Origin: Callipepla californica brunnescens
Lineage: Eukaryota > Chordata > Aves > Galliformes > Odontophoridae
Reading direction: 5' to 3'
Length of the DNA: 64,000 nucleotides
NCBI GenBank assembly: GCA_023055505.1
Contig: JALIRH010000002.1
Location: forward strand, 27,348,437-27,412,436
Shown here: positions 22,769 to 36,500 of the stretch, piece after piece
How positions within the stretch are numbered: the first letter of the stretch is position 1
How the letters are laid out: every line of letters begins with the position of its first letter
Notes under the pieces: model-generated
What the model was told of the DNA's origin: nothing
Seen by the model: only the letters and a program-made list of their open reading frames with translations
Database searches by the model: none
Program-made: the position numbers and the translations under genes

Positions 22769-25700
22769 TGGGACAAAGTTTTTGGAAATGGTCTCTTTAC
22801 AGATCCAGACTAAAGAGTCATATGCAAGGTCTCACAAAATAGAGAGGGATAACGTTGTTAGCTTTGTCTATCTTCGGATGTGAACTGGGAAATTAGTGAG
22901 TTCTGGGTTGTCCGCCTTATAATACAATGCCAAAACATTCCAAAAGTTATAGCTTTTGTAACAAAGATTCTTAAAAAGATGAACTTATTACAATTATATA
23001 TATATAATCCAATTTAAAATGTTTACTAATGAGGTTAATTAAAAATTGTTGTTTGCTTTAATGAGTACTAGTGGTCAAAGTCTAATGGAATACAGATCGT
23101 TTCCATGACAAATATTTTTATGTTAAATTTTTACATTATCCTAAGTTGGTAAAATGGTTTTCTTATGTGTTTGTTTGCTGTTGTCGTTGTTTTGTTGTTT
23201 TTTTTTCCAAATGTAAGAATGGGAATGTCATTACAACTAAATACGTGTGATAAAAATTTGGACTATACGTTGCATTTCACTTTGTGAGTTGATTTAAAAT
23301 TGCTCTTGAGTGGCAAAGAGATGAATTTAAAGTTGCCGGTCCTCAATTACTTGCTTGATGGGTGGTAACTCAATAACTTCTGATTGTACGCCTAAATCCA
23401 TAAATACATTTTGTTGCATTTAGATTATCCAGTGTGGCTTAATTAAATTTCAAAAATAATCTGATTGCACATACTGATTTTGCTTAGACCGTGTATATAC
23501 ACTGACCGAACGTTCTCTATGCATTTAGCATGTGTTGCTGGGAAAATCTGCTCAATTAATATAATTTCGGCCAAATAAGGATCAAAGTGGCTTATTGACA
23601 CATAATTAACTGCCAGTCATTGAACTACGTATTAGAATCAATATCAGCACCACAACAGATATGCCACAATACTACAGAATGTTAATGCACACATACATTT
23701 TCAAACATCCTTCCATGTTGGTACTGAGGATGCCTGTGGGGCAGGAAAAATACTCCCCAGCCAGGCAGAGACCCTGGTGCCACCAGAGGGTCATATGTGG
23801 CAGGGACACATCAGTTCTGCTCCTACCCTTCTATCCTCTTCTCCTGGCTGCTACGAATCTCCAGGTTTCTTTTATCTTCTTATTTACTCTCAAGCTGACC
23901 CTTGTTTCAGATCTCACTGTAGCTCATTGGTTACTGTTTAATTCAGTTGATGGTCATCACCAAACCTATTATTCTTATTTAACTACCACCTCACCTGGTG
24001 ATGTTCTGGATATGTTTCCTGAATGTGGGACATGAAGGCACCGCTGAAAGCATGCTGTGCCCCACAGTTGATAATTCTGTTGAACAGCAACACAGAATAG
24101 ATGTTTCCGGATAAAATTGGCAGAATTTGCTGTGATTGCTAATTGCACATTGATGCAGTAATAGTAACAGGCAGCAGAAACGAAAATCAAGGATTAGAGA
24201 GAAATTGTTTCTGTCTTTAGTGTTTGGCATTCAAACAGAAATGAGAGCAGAAAATGCATGAGTTGTACGTAGAGTAATAATGAGAAGAAAGGGGATGGTT
24301 AGGAAAGAATGTTATAGTATCTTCCAGTAAAATGAAATTTGTGTTTTTTTTTTAAATATAGCTAGAGTATAACGCTGCTGTATCTGAGGGGATATGGGTC
24401 CTCATCAAGAGATAAAAAAAATGTTTAACTTTTGAGCTGGAAAATGATGGCTACCTGATGATCCATGATTATTTTGTACAAAAAACAAAGATATAAAGAA
24501 AACAAAACGAAAACCTAAGGGAAAAACTGAAGTAGAAAATCTTTACAGCAAGAGATTACTTAAACGTCCAAAGTAACAAAACAGTAAAAAACTGGACATG
24601 CACACTACCTCCAACAATAAGGGAAATTACAGTTAAGAAATACAATAAGTAGATTGCATTGTTGTCCAATACGGCCAGCAATGCCATTTCCAATACCAGA
24701 TGTTTCAGGTAAATATTGATGGGGTTAGAGAGAGGAGAGGAACATTTATATAATATATATTTCCCTGGTTACTAGCTTGCTTATTATCCATGGCTAGTAG
24801 ATTCTGCACCAAACTGACTCTAATCTGAGTTAGAGGAGGACTGATAGATATGGCTTAACCCCAGAGGTATTTGCAAGCTGACTGCGGGTAAAATGGCTAG
24901 AAGTCCTTGTTTAAGTTATAGGGGAGAAAAATGATAATTCCTTCTCAAGTAACAAAGAAAATTGTGACCTGGACTCCTCTTACAGAGATCAGAGATGAAA
25001 ACGGCCTGGAAAGCACTCAAGGAGGTTGTTCCTACACTACAGGAGAGTTTGCTACTATTCTAACAGATTAAACAGTTTTGGACATTATGCAAATATATGC
25101 TATGCTATGCTGCATATACAGTCAGTATTTGAGTGGTAGGAAAGACAAAGCAAATATGTAAGAGGCAGAAGAAAAGCAGAAGTAGCAGCAGAGGAATTAT
25201 CATCCAGGCAGGATTAGGAGACAGAGTCCTTTACTCCAAATCAACATCTATAAAACCATAACCCTTCCACTGGACAGTCTTTGGGAATCAGGAAAAAAAA
25301 AAAAAAAAGGAAATGGCTTGGCAGACTGTCTTTCTTTTGTTTAAAAGCTTCTATGAAAAATCTAGGGGCTACATAGGAGTAAGAAATCTTATTTTTAATA
25401 AAATCACATGAAGAGAAAGCACAAACTAAAACATGAATGATGGGTCACTAGGATGATTGCTATTGTCTGAACTATGAACAATCATCTTGACATATTTCCA
25501 TTCAAATTTTAACACGCAAAGATATTTAGCCAGGAAATCTACACTACTCAGTCTACCTCAGTGAACAATAATAATGACCCAGCACTTGGTTAGATACTTG
25601 ACAGTACTCTCACAATTTTAGACTTTGGATTCTAGTTTCCAGATCTTTTAATGTTTTGCTCAGAGACACAGAACTTTGTGGTATGCCCCCACTGTTGGAA

Positions 25701-26274
25701 AAAGGGTACTGCAGTTGTTTCTCTTACCATACACATTTTTTAATGTGTACTACGTGATAATATTAAAACTGGACCCTAACATTTAACTCTTAGTGTGCAT
25801 TTATGTCTTGTCCTCATGTTCAGTTCAATCCATTCATATGGTCCAATATAAAAGTGATCTTGGAAGCAATGCCAAGTAGCTAATATCGACCAATTTTTTT
25901 TTGTCCCAGCTCTATGTAAAAAAATAAAATAAAAAATAATAATAATAATAATTCAATCTCAAACTTTGTACTCTTACTAATAATCTCAAGTCAGTATAAC
26001 TTTCAAATGTGTCATGCAACACTGTTTTCTTCATTCCTGAAAAGAGGCTTAATGTGTTAATAAATTTTTAACAGAGAGCAGAAAACTGCCATTCAAAAAG
26101 GCAAAAATGCTGCTGGTGAGTTGGTACATTGCAGCTATTAGAGGCAGAAATTTTCACTTTTGAATTAAGAAAGCACTAGAAGATGGAAGTTTTTGCTTGT
26201 CATAGATACCTCTCGGTCACTCAAGATGGCATTACCCCCAGCTCTTCCAGCTTTTGCAGTCATACATAAGACAC
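22769..26274. other. mostly AT-rich; one GC-richer unassigned block
   Basis: No exon or RNA is recognised. Around 23730-24050 the base composition is richer in C and G (GACCCTGGTGCCACCAGAGG, TCCTCTTCTCCTGGCTGC) and includes an inverted CCAAT (CTCATTGGTTACTG), which could be a degraded LTR, but I cannot match it to a family. A short AAT-unit tract lies at about 25935-25953 and an A16 run near 25292-25308. Confidence 0.35.
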
Positions 26275-27150
26275 CAATAGGAACATAAGAGAAAGCCTTC
26301 CAGGGTCAGACCATCAAGCCCAGTTTTCTATTTCCAACAGTGATAATACGAGAAGCTGTATAGGAAGAATGCATGAGACTGGACACTTTCTTCAATCCAT
26401 CTCCTTCACCAGCATCCACAATTACTGTACTAGAGGTGTAAAAGGGTACATCTGCACTCAGTGCTTTTAGTACCTATTTATGGACTTGATGTCTATGAAT
26501 TTGTCTAAATCCCTTTTTGAATGGTCTGATTCACTGCCTCTACAAAACCCCATGAAAATAAATCCTACAAATTTCCTATATACTTCCTGTTAGCTCTTGA
26601 ACTGTCCAAATGGTAGTCAAATAGTAGTTTAATTTAGTGCTCTGTATTTGTGTTTCAAGAATTCAAGAATAACAGTTAAGCATTCAGCTTATTCACTACT
26701 TCTACAGTTGTGTGCACCTCAGTTATAACTCACATTCGATTCCAGTCTTCTCCACTACAAACTGAAATCCATGCCTTTTTATTCTTATCATAAAGTAGCA
26801 TCTCCAAGAATTTTAGTTGCACTTCTATGTACTAGTGTTCTGTATGAAACTAGTGTCCTAGTTTCTGAAAGAAAATCAGAAAATTGGAAAAAAAAGTTTT
26901 TCAAGTACTACATTCTTTAAATATTTCACAGTCAATTTTTCTTCATTTTCAGGAGTAACTCAAAAAGATTTTACTCAGTGGTTACTGCTTTTACAGGAAT
27001 TTCTTTGAGGTAGACAAAAGTCTCTTTGTAATCAAAATCCCAGACCTTGTTTAATTGCTTATTAGACACAATGGGATCATGTTGACATCTTTGACTTGCA
27101 GCATCCACTAGGTGAACTGAAATTATCACATTACACTCCAGATGTGATGT
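26275..27150 (-). mobile_element. ancient CR1/L3-like LINE remnant, antisense
   Basis: The start GGAACATAAGAGAAAGCCTT, then GGGTCAGACCATCAAGCCCA, is close to the antisense 3' end of the old amniote CR1/L3 elements ('aacataagaa...gggtcagacc...agcccagt'). Further matches in order are ATGAATTTGTCTAAATCCCT followed by TTTTGAATGG, and near the end CACTCCAGATGTG. The divergence is much greater than in the other CR1 copies, so this insertion is old. The right boundary is approximate. Confidence 0.65.
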
Positions 27151-29156
27151 TTTTATGGAAAAAAATATACTGTAAGCAGGAAAAAGCTGATTTTTCTTTC
27201 CCCATACAGCTATCCTGAAAAGACAGAGATTTCATTTTCTTTCCTAATTAACATTCATTAGGTGCCCCAATAACAATGCTGTTGGCTTATCTAGTAAAAT
27301 CAAATAATCTCCTAGTGGAACAATTTTACTGCTCCACATTTTATAACACCCTCTTATATTAGGGAGGGGTGAGGGGTAGCAATTCAGATTCCTTTAATGA
27401 AACTTGAATTTCATAACCGTGAGAACTGCTGAGCCACTGGGCTATGGGGTAAATGAAGAAACTACATCTCCTTTAAGTTATATACCAAATATGGAAGAAT
27501 AGAATGTATTGGTGAATTCTATCTGACTCCACTGATAATTGCAAATCACATTTTTTGGCAAGTACATTATGTCCTATTATCTCTTTTGGCACTAGTAATT
27601 CCCCTCTAAAAGGTCAAACTGCTGTGAGCAATGTGGTGAAATGTCTATTTTTTTATATATTCCAAAACAAACTGAAAACTTTACAAACAAGTAAGCTTTA
27701 GAAACATTCTATCTCCATGAGGAGAAAAAGGACTGCCAGACCAATTGATTTCATGAATACATAGAGGGAGTAAAAGAGACAGACTAGGGCAAAAGAAAGA
27801 AAAATAAAAGAAAAATATAGAAGGCTGGGATGGAGAGAACAGTACATTGCATTGTAAAATTCAGATTAGTGCAAAGGACTCTTTAGCTTTTATGATTTGA
27901 GAAACAATTATGAATTCTAGGGTAAATTTGTCCTATAGTGTAGGGTCAAATACCTCTATACTACTTGATCAACTTCACTATCTCATTATTTTTCACTTGT
28001 TGAAAAGCTTTGTTAGCTCCAGAGATTCTAGTCCTGCTAATGCTGGACACAGGAATCAGTACAGTTCTTGATTTCTTTATTCTTATGTTTGCTGCTTTAA
28101 TACATAGGGAACTGCATAAAAAACTATGATAAAAGAATATCAAGTCAAGCAGTGCGAGGCTGAGAAATACAGCAGTTATATGCAGCTGTGCAATACCAAT
28201 CCACCTGTATGTATTTTTATAGTTTTCAAGTACATGATTAACTTTCATACAGGACCTCTACCCACTCATTCTGTGAGCAGTATTAAACCTTTGCACTTAG
28301 TCCTTTGAAAAGGCCTCCTTTTAGCTTATAAAAAAATTAAATTATAAACTATAAACGAGTTCTTCTCTGCATGTAGTTACAATCCTTTTGAGTGAAAAAT
28401 TGTCAAATGTCTAGATGCTTTTAACACTTTTAAAAATGGTTATGAACTTTTAGAAAAAGTATATTCATAAACTATTGAAAATGTTAGGGCTGTTATTGTG
28501 CATTACTATAGTACCAATCTCAGAGGCAGATACAGCTACATTCAGCAAGTCAGTTGTACTACGTGATGCAACATCTGATTCTACCAGCTAATTCTCTTCT
28601 GTTTTTCATCCCAGAAATGTTCTACTAGCCAGAGTTTCAGATTTTGATTTTGATTAGATTCTTAGGTGGTCATATAACAACAAATACGCTGCAGCGAGAA
28701 TCACACATGAAAAGACAAGAAGTATAAGATGAAAGTTAACTTCTTGTATTATTTAAAACAGCTAAAACAGCATTTCTTCCTTCTGTTGGGAGGTTCTGAC
28801 TTAGTTTTTCAAAGACAAATAGAAGTACTCAGAAATATAGAAACTAAAGTTTTTCCATTTAACCCTTTCAGAGTTAGAATTCACATTAATTGATGAGAGT
28901 ATTTATTCAACATCTTAATCTGCAAGGTGCTAAGCAATATGATTATCAGAGCACTTGCATGCATAGGTAATTCTAAGTATCTGAGCAGCCTACACAAAGT
29001 CACTATCATGCTTTCCAGAAACACATGACAAACCCCATTATAGACAAGGATGTTCAGAAACTTGAATGACCAAGTTAAGGGCTGTATGCAGATTGAAAAG
29101 AGAGCAAAGATGGTCTGAAGAGTTTATAATTGTCAATGTAAAAAAATATTAACACT
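27151..29156. other. AT-rich stretch, nothing recognised
   Basis: No repeat family, splice-bounded exon or RNA gene is supported. It would be the downstream flank of the candidate minus-strand terminal exon at 29.2 kb. Confidence 0.35.
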
Positions 29157-29162
29157 TTTATT
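29157..29162 (-). promoter_or_regulatory. polyadenylation signal AATAAA abutting a stop codon
   Basis: On the minus strand the TAG stop (29165-29163) is followed immediately by AATAAA (29162-29157), then a T-rich stretch. If used, the 3' UTR would be only 15-30 nt, unusually short. Confidence 0.4.
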
Positions 29163-29305
29163 CTAAACATTCCCCGTGATTGTATGTGAGCACATTTTCT
29201 TCAATATATCTTCATCTTCTTTTACTAATTCTTTGGTTACTTTAGTGGCATTATATATTTGACTTGCACTGTTTTTTATAGACCCATAAAGAAAGGCAGT
29301 CAGGT
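29163..29305 (-). CDS. candidate terminal exon of another minus-strand gene
   Basis: A very strong minus-strand acceptor (about 45 nt of C/T-rich sequence ending CCATTCCCACAAG) opens a frame of DLTAFLYGSIKNSASQIYNA then TKVTKELVKEDEDILKKMCS and HTITGNV, ending in TAG. The first codon is split after one base. The segment is polar and helical, with a lysine/glutamate-rich second half. It matches no family I recognise. Because it carries a stop and a poly(A) signal and lies upstream of the coiled-coil exons on the same strand, it more likely ends a neighbouring gene than belongs to that one. Its upstream exons were not found. A chance open frame behind a pyrimidine tract remains possible. Confidence 0.45.
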
Positions 29306-32300
29306 CTTGTGGGAATGGGGAAAGAGGAGGGGGAGCAAAGGAGGAGAAAGGATGGTGGTGATAAAATGTAATTCCTCTGAACACCTGCTGAGTTTAATTG
29401 CGCTACAGCTGGTGCTGATTGTAAGTGGGTAAAGAAGGAGTAAGAAGGGGAGGGGGGCTTACTGAGTGATTGGCTGTCGTTACATCCAGTTTTATTGTCT
29501 TTTTTTTTTCTCCTTTCAGTATTATTCTTACAAGTTAAAAGAAACCCTGAGTCTGAGGGATTAGGGACCTAAACCAAAGAGGAATCTTATGATCTGTGAG
29601 CAGAATAAGATGTGGCATTTCCTGGATGAAGACATCTGAAGAGAGCATATGTGAACCTCAAGAGCAGGACTGATGATCCCAACAGACAAATTGCCACAGT
29701 ATGCAGCGTTCACTAGAATGAAAGGTTTATAGGTGAGATATTTAAAGAGGTCACCACGCCCAGAGCATGTGGGTCTGCAATGAAATAGAAGACAGTGCTC
29801 GAGATGAAGGAGCTGTGGTCATTCAAAAGGGATAGCAAACCACGCAGAGAAATTTTCAAGCAGGTTCTCATTCTGCAAGAACTTGAAGATAACAAAGTAT
29901 GGTGGGTATGAAAAGTATAGCATCAAGGCACTGTGGAAGAAATCTGTTCACAAAACTGATAGACATGGGCACTGAAAAATGGACTGTCATAATCTGATAA
30001 TGGCTAGGGACAAGCTGCTTCATTACAGAGCAGTACAATGCACACAGTTTTGATTTAGAGACTTTATTTTAGAAGACATCAAAAGAGGTAACAGAACATT
30101 ACAGCTGGGTAATTCTCTTGGAAAACAAACACACACAAAAATAACACACTGCCCAATTTTGGGATAGTTTGCAAGCAGCTGCAAAGGTGCAAATGAGATC
30201 TGATGTAGCAGGAAAACAGCCTGGACACCTGTGCTTCAGTGTTCTGGAATTTGTACAGACCATGAATGTTAATAGTGATGTACTTTTGTAAGGAGCTGGG
30301 AGTTATCATTCATTGATAAAAGAGTTGAGGAGGATGAATCTCTCTTCCAGTCTGGAATATGAAAATAATTTTCAGAACTATAGTAAGTAACACACTGGTT
30401 AAACATGTTAGTTAAACTTTTATAAATGAACCCAATTCATACGCATGGACATACATTTACTACCTAAATAAATCATCTGTGTTTAAAATAAATATTTTCC
30501 AGGAAGCACTTACACAAATAAAAATTATATCATCGATTGAAGTGTATTTTAAGTATAACAGAGACTTAATTGTAAGTATTTGTAAAATTAAGTCATAAAG
30601 AATGTTCTAGTTGAAAGAATGCAAATGTTTGCGGTACATTACAAGAAGAGAGAACATTGACATCTAACACTGCTAGCTGATGACAAAGGAAAAAGATGGG
30701 GTAAATGCTTGCCTTTCTACAAACAGCACCTATGATGCTGGTTGAATACTATGACCTGCAACTAGTTTTCTCACCACTGGAAAAATTTACACACAGGAGA
30801 GGGAGACCTTGGGTTGCCATTAAGCAACCAGGAGAGACAAAGGAAGAAACTACTCAGTTGTTATATTTTGCCCTCTAAAATTCTTCCCACCTGGTACTTC
30901 AGTATCTAGCCGACCCTCACAGCTATGTCAGTCTCCCTCCTTAAATTGTCATCTATATTTTTAGCAGGCTAAGCTTGGCAAAGATTTCACTGATGTTTCA
31001 GAAACCTTTGCAGTCTGAGTGCCTCCTACCTGACTTGCCTTACAAAAGTTTTCAGAAATGGGTTAATTCACCAAAGTAGTCTGAAGACAGTCTCTCAAAT
31101 TATTTTATATAGGATATAGACCTCAGGAACTCAATACCAGTTTTACGTGTGTATATAGAGACTGGCACATAGTGCTGTTAATAAAAAGTTAACACAGTTT
31201 ACTGCAGGTCCCATCACTGTATTTCAACATTCGCATCCTGATCCTGAAGTAGACAAGAGACGTGTCACATGCCTTTCAATATTTGTATAAAATTGACTCA
31301 CATTTTTTAGGCAGGAAAATCTATACTTATTTGAAAAAATAAAGAGGTGTTCTGTAGTTTATAAGCTAAAAATCAAATCGTTTTTCCTTTTTGCTATGTG
31401 TTTGTTGAAAATTCAACACTGATACTAATCAAGTAATACTAAATTTAAATCTAATTTTAAATTGTTTATATGCTGAATTAACATATAAAAACTATCAAGC
31501 AATTTCTAGCTTCATGTTTTCATGGAGGTTACTACCACAAATGTTACTTATGTGATATTGACTAAAATTTAATTGATTTGATTTCTTTCCTGAAGTATAA
31601 CATTCCTGTGTGCTTATTATTTTAAAATGTTCCAGATGCTGCCACCTATTTTTATTTGGCATTCTTGTTCAAATTTATTAACCAACAGACTGGCTAAGAG
31701 CTTCACTTGCTCCCTCCATTCCATATAAAGATGAGAACAGTCTGAACTGTGATATACATAAAGCCAAATTAAAATGATTTATTTCTTGTATGTTTACTTT
31801 TCTCAGACTGACAATCTGTGTTGAACACGGAGTGCTAAACTAAAGGCTCAAGTTTTTGTATCCAATTATGTCAAGAACTTAAGCTTTCATATTCTTTTAA
31901 CACAGGCTCTGTTTAGCTTTTCTCTGCACATGGTCTATATTAATTATAGGCCCTTTAAATCCCCATGGAATTTATTTTCAAGAGACACTTGATCCAAGCA
32001 GCACTAGTCCATAATACAAAAAAAAAAAAAAGGAAAAAAAAACTTTCCTCTTTTCATAGTACATCACTTTTTAATATTTGATTTTTGAAGAAAAAAATAA
32101 AAGGAAAATAAAAGCCTACTGAACAGCAGTATTTCAAAGAACACCTGGATGGGTATCATCTCTCGGTTTCATTTCTGAAGAAGAGAAAACAGCATTTAAT
32201 TTTCTCCAACCCTTGGATATCTCTCCTGATTTCCATGATTTCTAAGATAACAAAAGATCTTGTAAGTACATCAGCCAAGTCTCTCAACATCCTTGGATAC

Positions 32301-34056
32301 AGACCATCAGGTCACATCTCCTACAGTATCTCTCAATTACTTCTCATTTCTCATTGCAATTGAGTTAGACAATTAACAGATGTAGATAGCTACACTGGAA
32401 GACAAAACTTCATAAAAGGTTATACAGCTTTATAGAAACAAAATAAATATTTTGTGAGTGATAAGAAATTCTTCATAAATGTGTTCTGTTTGTTTCTATA
32501 TACATTTCCCATTGCTCAGGTCTCTTTCTCAGAAACTATTGCAAATTTAATTTTTAAATGTTTCCTCTCTTCACTGTATTTGCTAGTGACATGGAATTGT
32601 ATTTTCCTCTATTAATTATTTTTCAGAATTCAGAAAGTTAATTAGACATTAACTGTACAATCGGCTGTAGTATTAATTTTATTGTTTTGCTAATGTATTT
32701 TTAAACTGTTGATAACACAGAAGTAAAATAATTAATTTATAAACAACCATCTTTAGCAATATTTATCAACCTCTTGCTAGTCTTTTCCTTTTTAGAAAAG
32801 ACTGGAAATACACTTTTTCTTCTTGAATTACCTTGATATTAAAAAAACGATACTGGTGCAAACTGGTGAATCTTGGTTCATTGGCAGGATCTGTATTAGT
32901 TTAAAAGGATTATTTGCCAAGTGTAGCGGAACTGCAGAGTCTAATGAAATCTTGAGTCTTAATACAGGCTAATGATACTTGAGAGTGACACTTCTCAACA
33001 GGACAGCACTGGGCTTAGCCTAAATGACAGAAGATTGACAAGCAGGTATCATAAAGATACATCTCAGTCACCTCCAGTGGAAGAATAAGCAATGAGCACT
33101 GTCAAGAATGTCCTTCATCTTTCCTTGTCAATTAAAGCAAATAAGGTGCACAATATCTGCTATTCCTTTCACCTTCTAATTTCCAATATATTCTGTGTGT
33201 ATTGAACTGCACTCAGAATGTACTACTCTAGCACTACATAATTAGGAGCAGATTGCTCATAACATTTTAATCAAACAAAAAGACAACAAACTTTATACCC
33301 ACTTGTTAATATTATTGTTCCAAGATACAACAAAGTAGTTCTAGTGACAAAAGATGGGCTTCATACCTTAGCCAGTATTCACAGGGAATTGGTTTACAAC
33401 AACAGATAGTTGATTTATCTAATTCTCTTTATAAGAAAGACTTCCTTTGGAAAATTAAGAAACAAATGCACAGAGATAAACCAGAAAAAACTTACTGTTC
33501 TACACACTGCCAAAACAAATAACTAAATCCAAACCAACAAGAAAAGAGCCAGAGATAATAAACCAGGAAAATATACAGATACATAGATATACACAGATAT
33601 ATAACAAATAGTTGAGATATATAGGCAACTGTGAAACAATCAGCATAATGTTGCTATTGGACAGAACTTCAAATTTAAAAATATGTTAATTCCACCTGGA
33701 AAGGAAACAAGAGAGGGAACGAGAAATAACAAGATGAAATAAAGTTTAAGGAAACATAGAATGAGAACTACCAGTCAGAGAGGTGAGAATGCCAGTCAGC
33801 TGTCTAAACCAACCACCAGCTTTTTTCATCACCAGTGTCCCAGTGTGTGCTTAAAAGCTGTGTAAAATCAAAGGCACATTGCCAGAATGGCAAGAAACAG
33901 TACTTCCATTCAGACTCCTACCCTAGATGAACGTACCCTTCTCTCATGTTAGAAGGAAATAGGTAGCTATGATAGTGGATTAATACCAAAGTCAAGGTGT
34001 ATGCATCACACTGGCAAACTGTGATTCATTATAGCCAGGAGGAGGGAGCACAGTAG
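29306..34056. other. AT-rich stretch, nothing recognised
   Basis: I found no repeat family with confidence and no splice-bounded coding segment. Confidence 0.35.
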
Positions 34057-34356
34057 ATGAGCAGCACTATTTCTAGCCAGAGCTACTCACTAGATGATAA
34101 TGAAAAGAGCACCCTAGGGGAACTCAGCTGCTTTGATTTTTCCAGTTTCTGCACCAGCCCGATTCCTTCCTACTCTGATAACTCTGCGCAGGGAAAAGAC
34201 GATTCTTGCTCCTACGACTTCATGCTTGATTTAACCTACAAACAGAAGCAGCCCAAGGCTTTCCAAGTTTGGGTTACTGTTTTTGCAATTACCCATAACA
34301 TGTTCCAGTGCTTCTGTTTCCTCAGTGCTAGAGAAAGTAAACCTCCTCAAAACTAA
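34057..34356 (+). CDS. unexplained 99-codon open frame
   Basis: This plus-strand frame starts MSSTISSQSYSLDDNEKSTL, continues with a serine-rich, acidic stretch, then YDFMLDLTYKQKQPKAF and a hydrophobic segment VWVTVFAITHNMFQCFCFL, and stops. It is not CR1 or any repeat I recognise and its composition is protein-like for the first 70 residues. The start codon context is poor and there is no clear upstream promoter. A GT usable as a donor (CCAA|GTTTGG near 34266) is weak. It could be a first exon, a decayed gene or chance. No function is claimed. Confidence 0.25.
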   Translation: MSSTISSQSYSLDDNEKSTLGELSCFDFSSFCTSPIPSYSDNSAQGKDDSCSYDFMLDLTYKQKQPKAFQVWVTVFAITHNMFQCFCFLSARESKPPQN

Positions 34357-34902
34357 CAAACAAACAAAACAATCAGGGCATGTAGTACTACAGATAAACA
34401 AACCTTAGTGTAAAAGGGATGCAAACAGATTCCTGCCTGCCAATTCATTAGAAAGTTTCCTCTACGTATGGAACCTAATCAGCAAAAGGAATATGCAGTT
34501 TATGAACAACAGATAGCCAAAGCCTGAAAGCATCATCAGTGTCCCAGAAGCTTAAACTGCTATGACAGTCTGTCCAATTCTGTTAGCCACATTTCAGACA
34601 GCTCTAACTGATTTCTACATATCTGATAACTATTCTGTAGCTATTTTGTAGTTAATTGGGTAATGTTTATCTAACCATTATAGTAAGTGGTAAACAGCAA
34701 GAATGCACAATTATAGTCTTACCCATGGCAGTTAGTTAGTAGTCTTTGGTCATTGATAAAAACTCCTGCTGCCAAAAGTTATTGGATTGTATATTTTGCT
34801 AAAATTTCATTTAAAATACACTAATTCTGAAGCTCAGTAATAGATGTACCATGAGGGTTAAGGAGAGGAGAGAAAAGAGAGAAGTGTGGTGTATGTATCC
34901 CA

Positions 34903-35446
34903 TTCATAGAATCATCTACATTGGAAAAGATCTTCAAGATCATCAAGTCCAACCATTAGCCTGAGTACTGAACTCCATCACTAAACAATGTCCTTTAGTG
35001 TCACATCCACACATCTTTTAATTACTTACAGGGATGGCAAATCTACGACATCCCTGAGCAGTCCATTGCAAAGACTCATGTACAATCTAAAACTCCCCTA
35101 GCATTACTAGAATATTCCTTCACATCTTATAACTTTTCATCTGAGAAAAGATACTGACACTCTCCTCACTGTAACTTTCTTTCAGATTGTAGTGGACAGT
35201 GATGAGTTCTCCCCTGAGCATCCTCTACTCTAGAAAAAACAATCTCAATTTCCTGAGCTGCTTCTCATAACACTTGACTTCTAGTCCTTTCACCAGCTTC
35301 TTTGGACACACTTAAGCAAATCACTATCCCTGCCGTAATGAGGGGCTTCAAACTGAACATAGGATTCAAGGTGCAGTGTCAACAGTGCTGCATTCAAGGG
35401 GAAAATCACTTCACTAGTCCTGCTGACCACACTATTTCTGATGTGG
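34903..35446 (-). mobile_element. CR1 LINE fragment, antisense, diverged
   Basis: It begins with the antisense tip TCATAGAATCATCTACATTGG and follows the CR1 order: ATCATCAAGTCCAACCATTA, CAGCTTCTTTGGACACACTT, and CCTGCTGACCACACTATTTC at the end. It is more diverged than most copies here. Confidence 0.8.
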
Positions 35447-36500
35447 GTGAATTACTTTTTAATCAGGTGGAGACACCATATTTAAAAAGACATCAATGAC
35501 CTTTAATGTTTTACTATCCTATGACAGTAAAAAAAAAATCATATTCAGAATTCTTTGTGGTTGTACCATGTCAATATGTCTATAGTATTAGCTACAGAAA
35601 ACTAACAGCACTCAGGGCTTGTTTGCTTCTGAACAGTTACAGGCTTAAAGAGAAATCTGTTGGTGACAAGATGTACACATCTTAAACTAATTCTGGACAT
35701 TTTCTGTGAAATTCACTTTAATACTAGAGTTCTCACTGCACTTCAGGGCATTTCACATCTACTGCACCCCTTTTTATCATAATGTTTTCTAGATATCATA
35801 TCAAAAGGCATTGCAACAGCAGTTCATTGATGAACAATGCACAGCCATTCATGAAAATGCAAGAGCAGGTTTTTTAATAAGAATCCTTTGCTATTACGTC
35901 GGTAGATTTTACAGTCTCACACTGAAGTATCTCAGAAAGGCACTTCTTTACTTCCTGTAGTGATGCTTAGATAAATAACATTCATCATGCTATTTGTATT
36001 ATTAAGAAAAAAAAAAAAGTGCCATTCCCTTCCAGGACATTAGGGTAAACTTTGCAATTTGGGTAGTTGGGTCTTGAAAGTTTTAGATGGCATTTCACAA
36101 TTCATTAGGAGGAGCACTGTCAAACTGCACTGGAAAGGACCTAGGAGATAACTATGCACACTATTCACAGGACTCAAGACACTAAACTCTGATAAGAGTT
36201 TGCTGGTTGGGTACAAAACTATGACTGACTACTCTTAACTATGTTCAAGTTCTAAAGAATCTTCAGTTAGATTCTTGGACATTGCCTCTGTAATACAAAA
36301 AGAGCATAAGAATTATAAGTGAATGAAAATTAACTGAGACTACAGAGCTCTAAATATGGAACTGAAACTGTATCTGAATCTACACAAAAATATACACAAA
36401 AAGGGGAGTAGGAAAGAAGATAGGTGTGCATAGACTTTTAATAGCTTTTCTGAAGTTATCTGTAGTACTACACACCTGTATTTTCCATTGTCATTAAATA
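35447..36500. other. AT-rich stretch, nothing recognised
   Basis: No repeat or exon is supported. Two overlapping minus-strand frames just right of it (36.48-36.64 kb) are discussed among the findings. Confidence 0.35.

Noticed and set aside
23730..24050. GC-richer block considered as an LTR or exon cluster
   Set aside because: No TG...CA ends, target duplication, splice-bounded frame or match to a family I can name.
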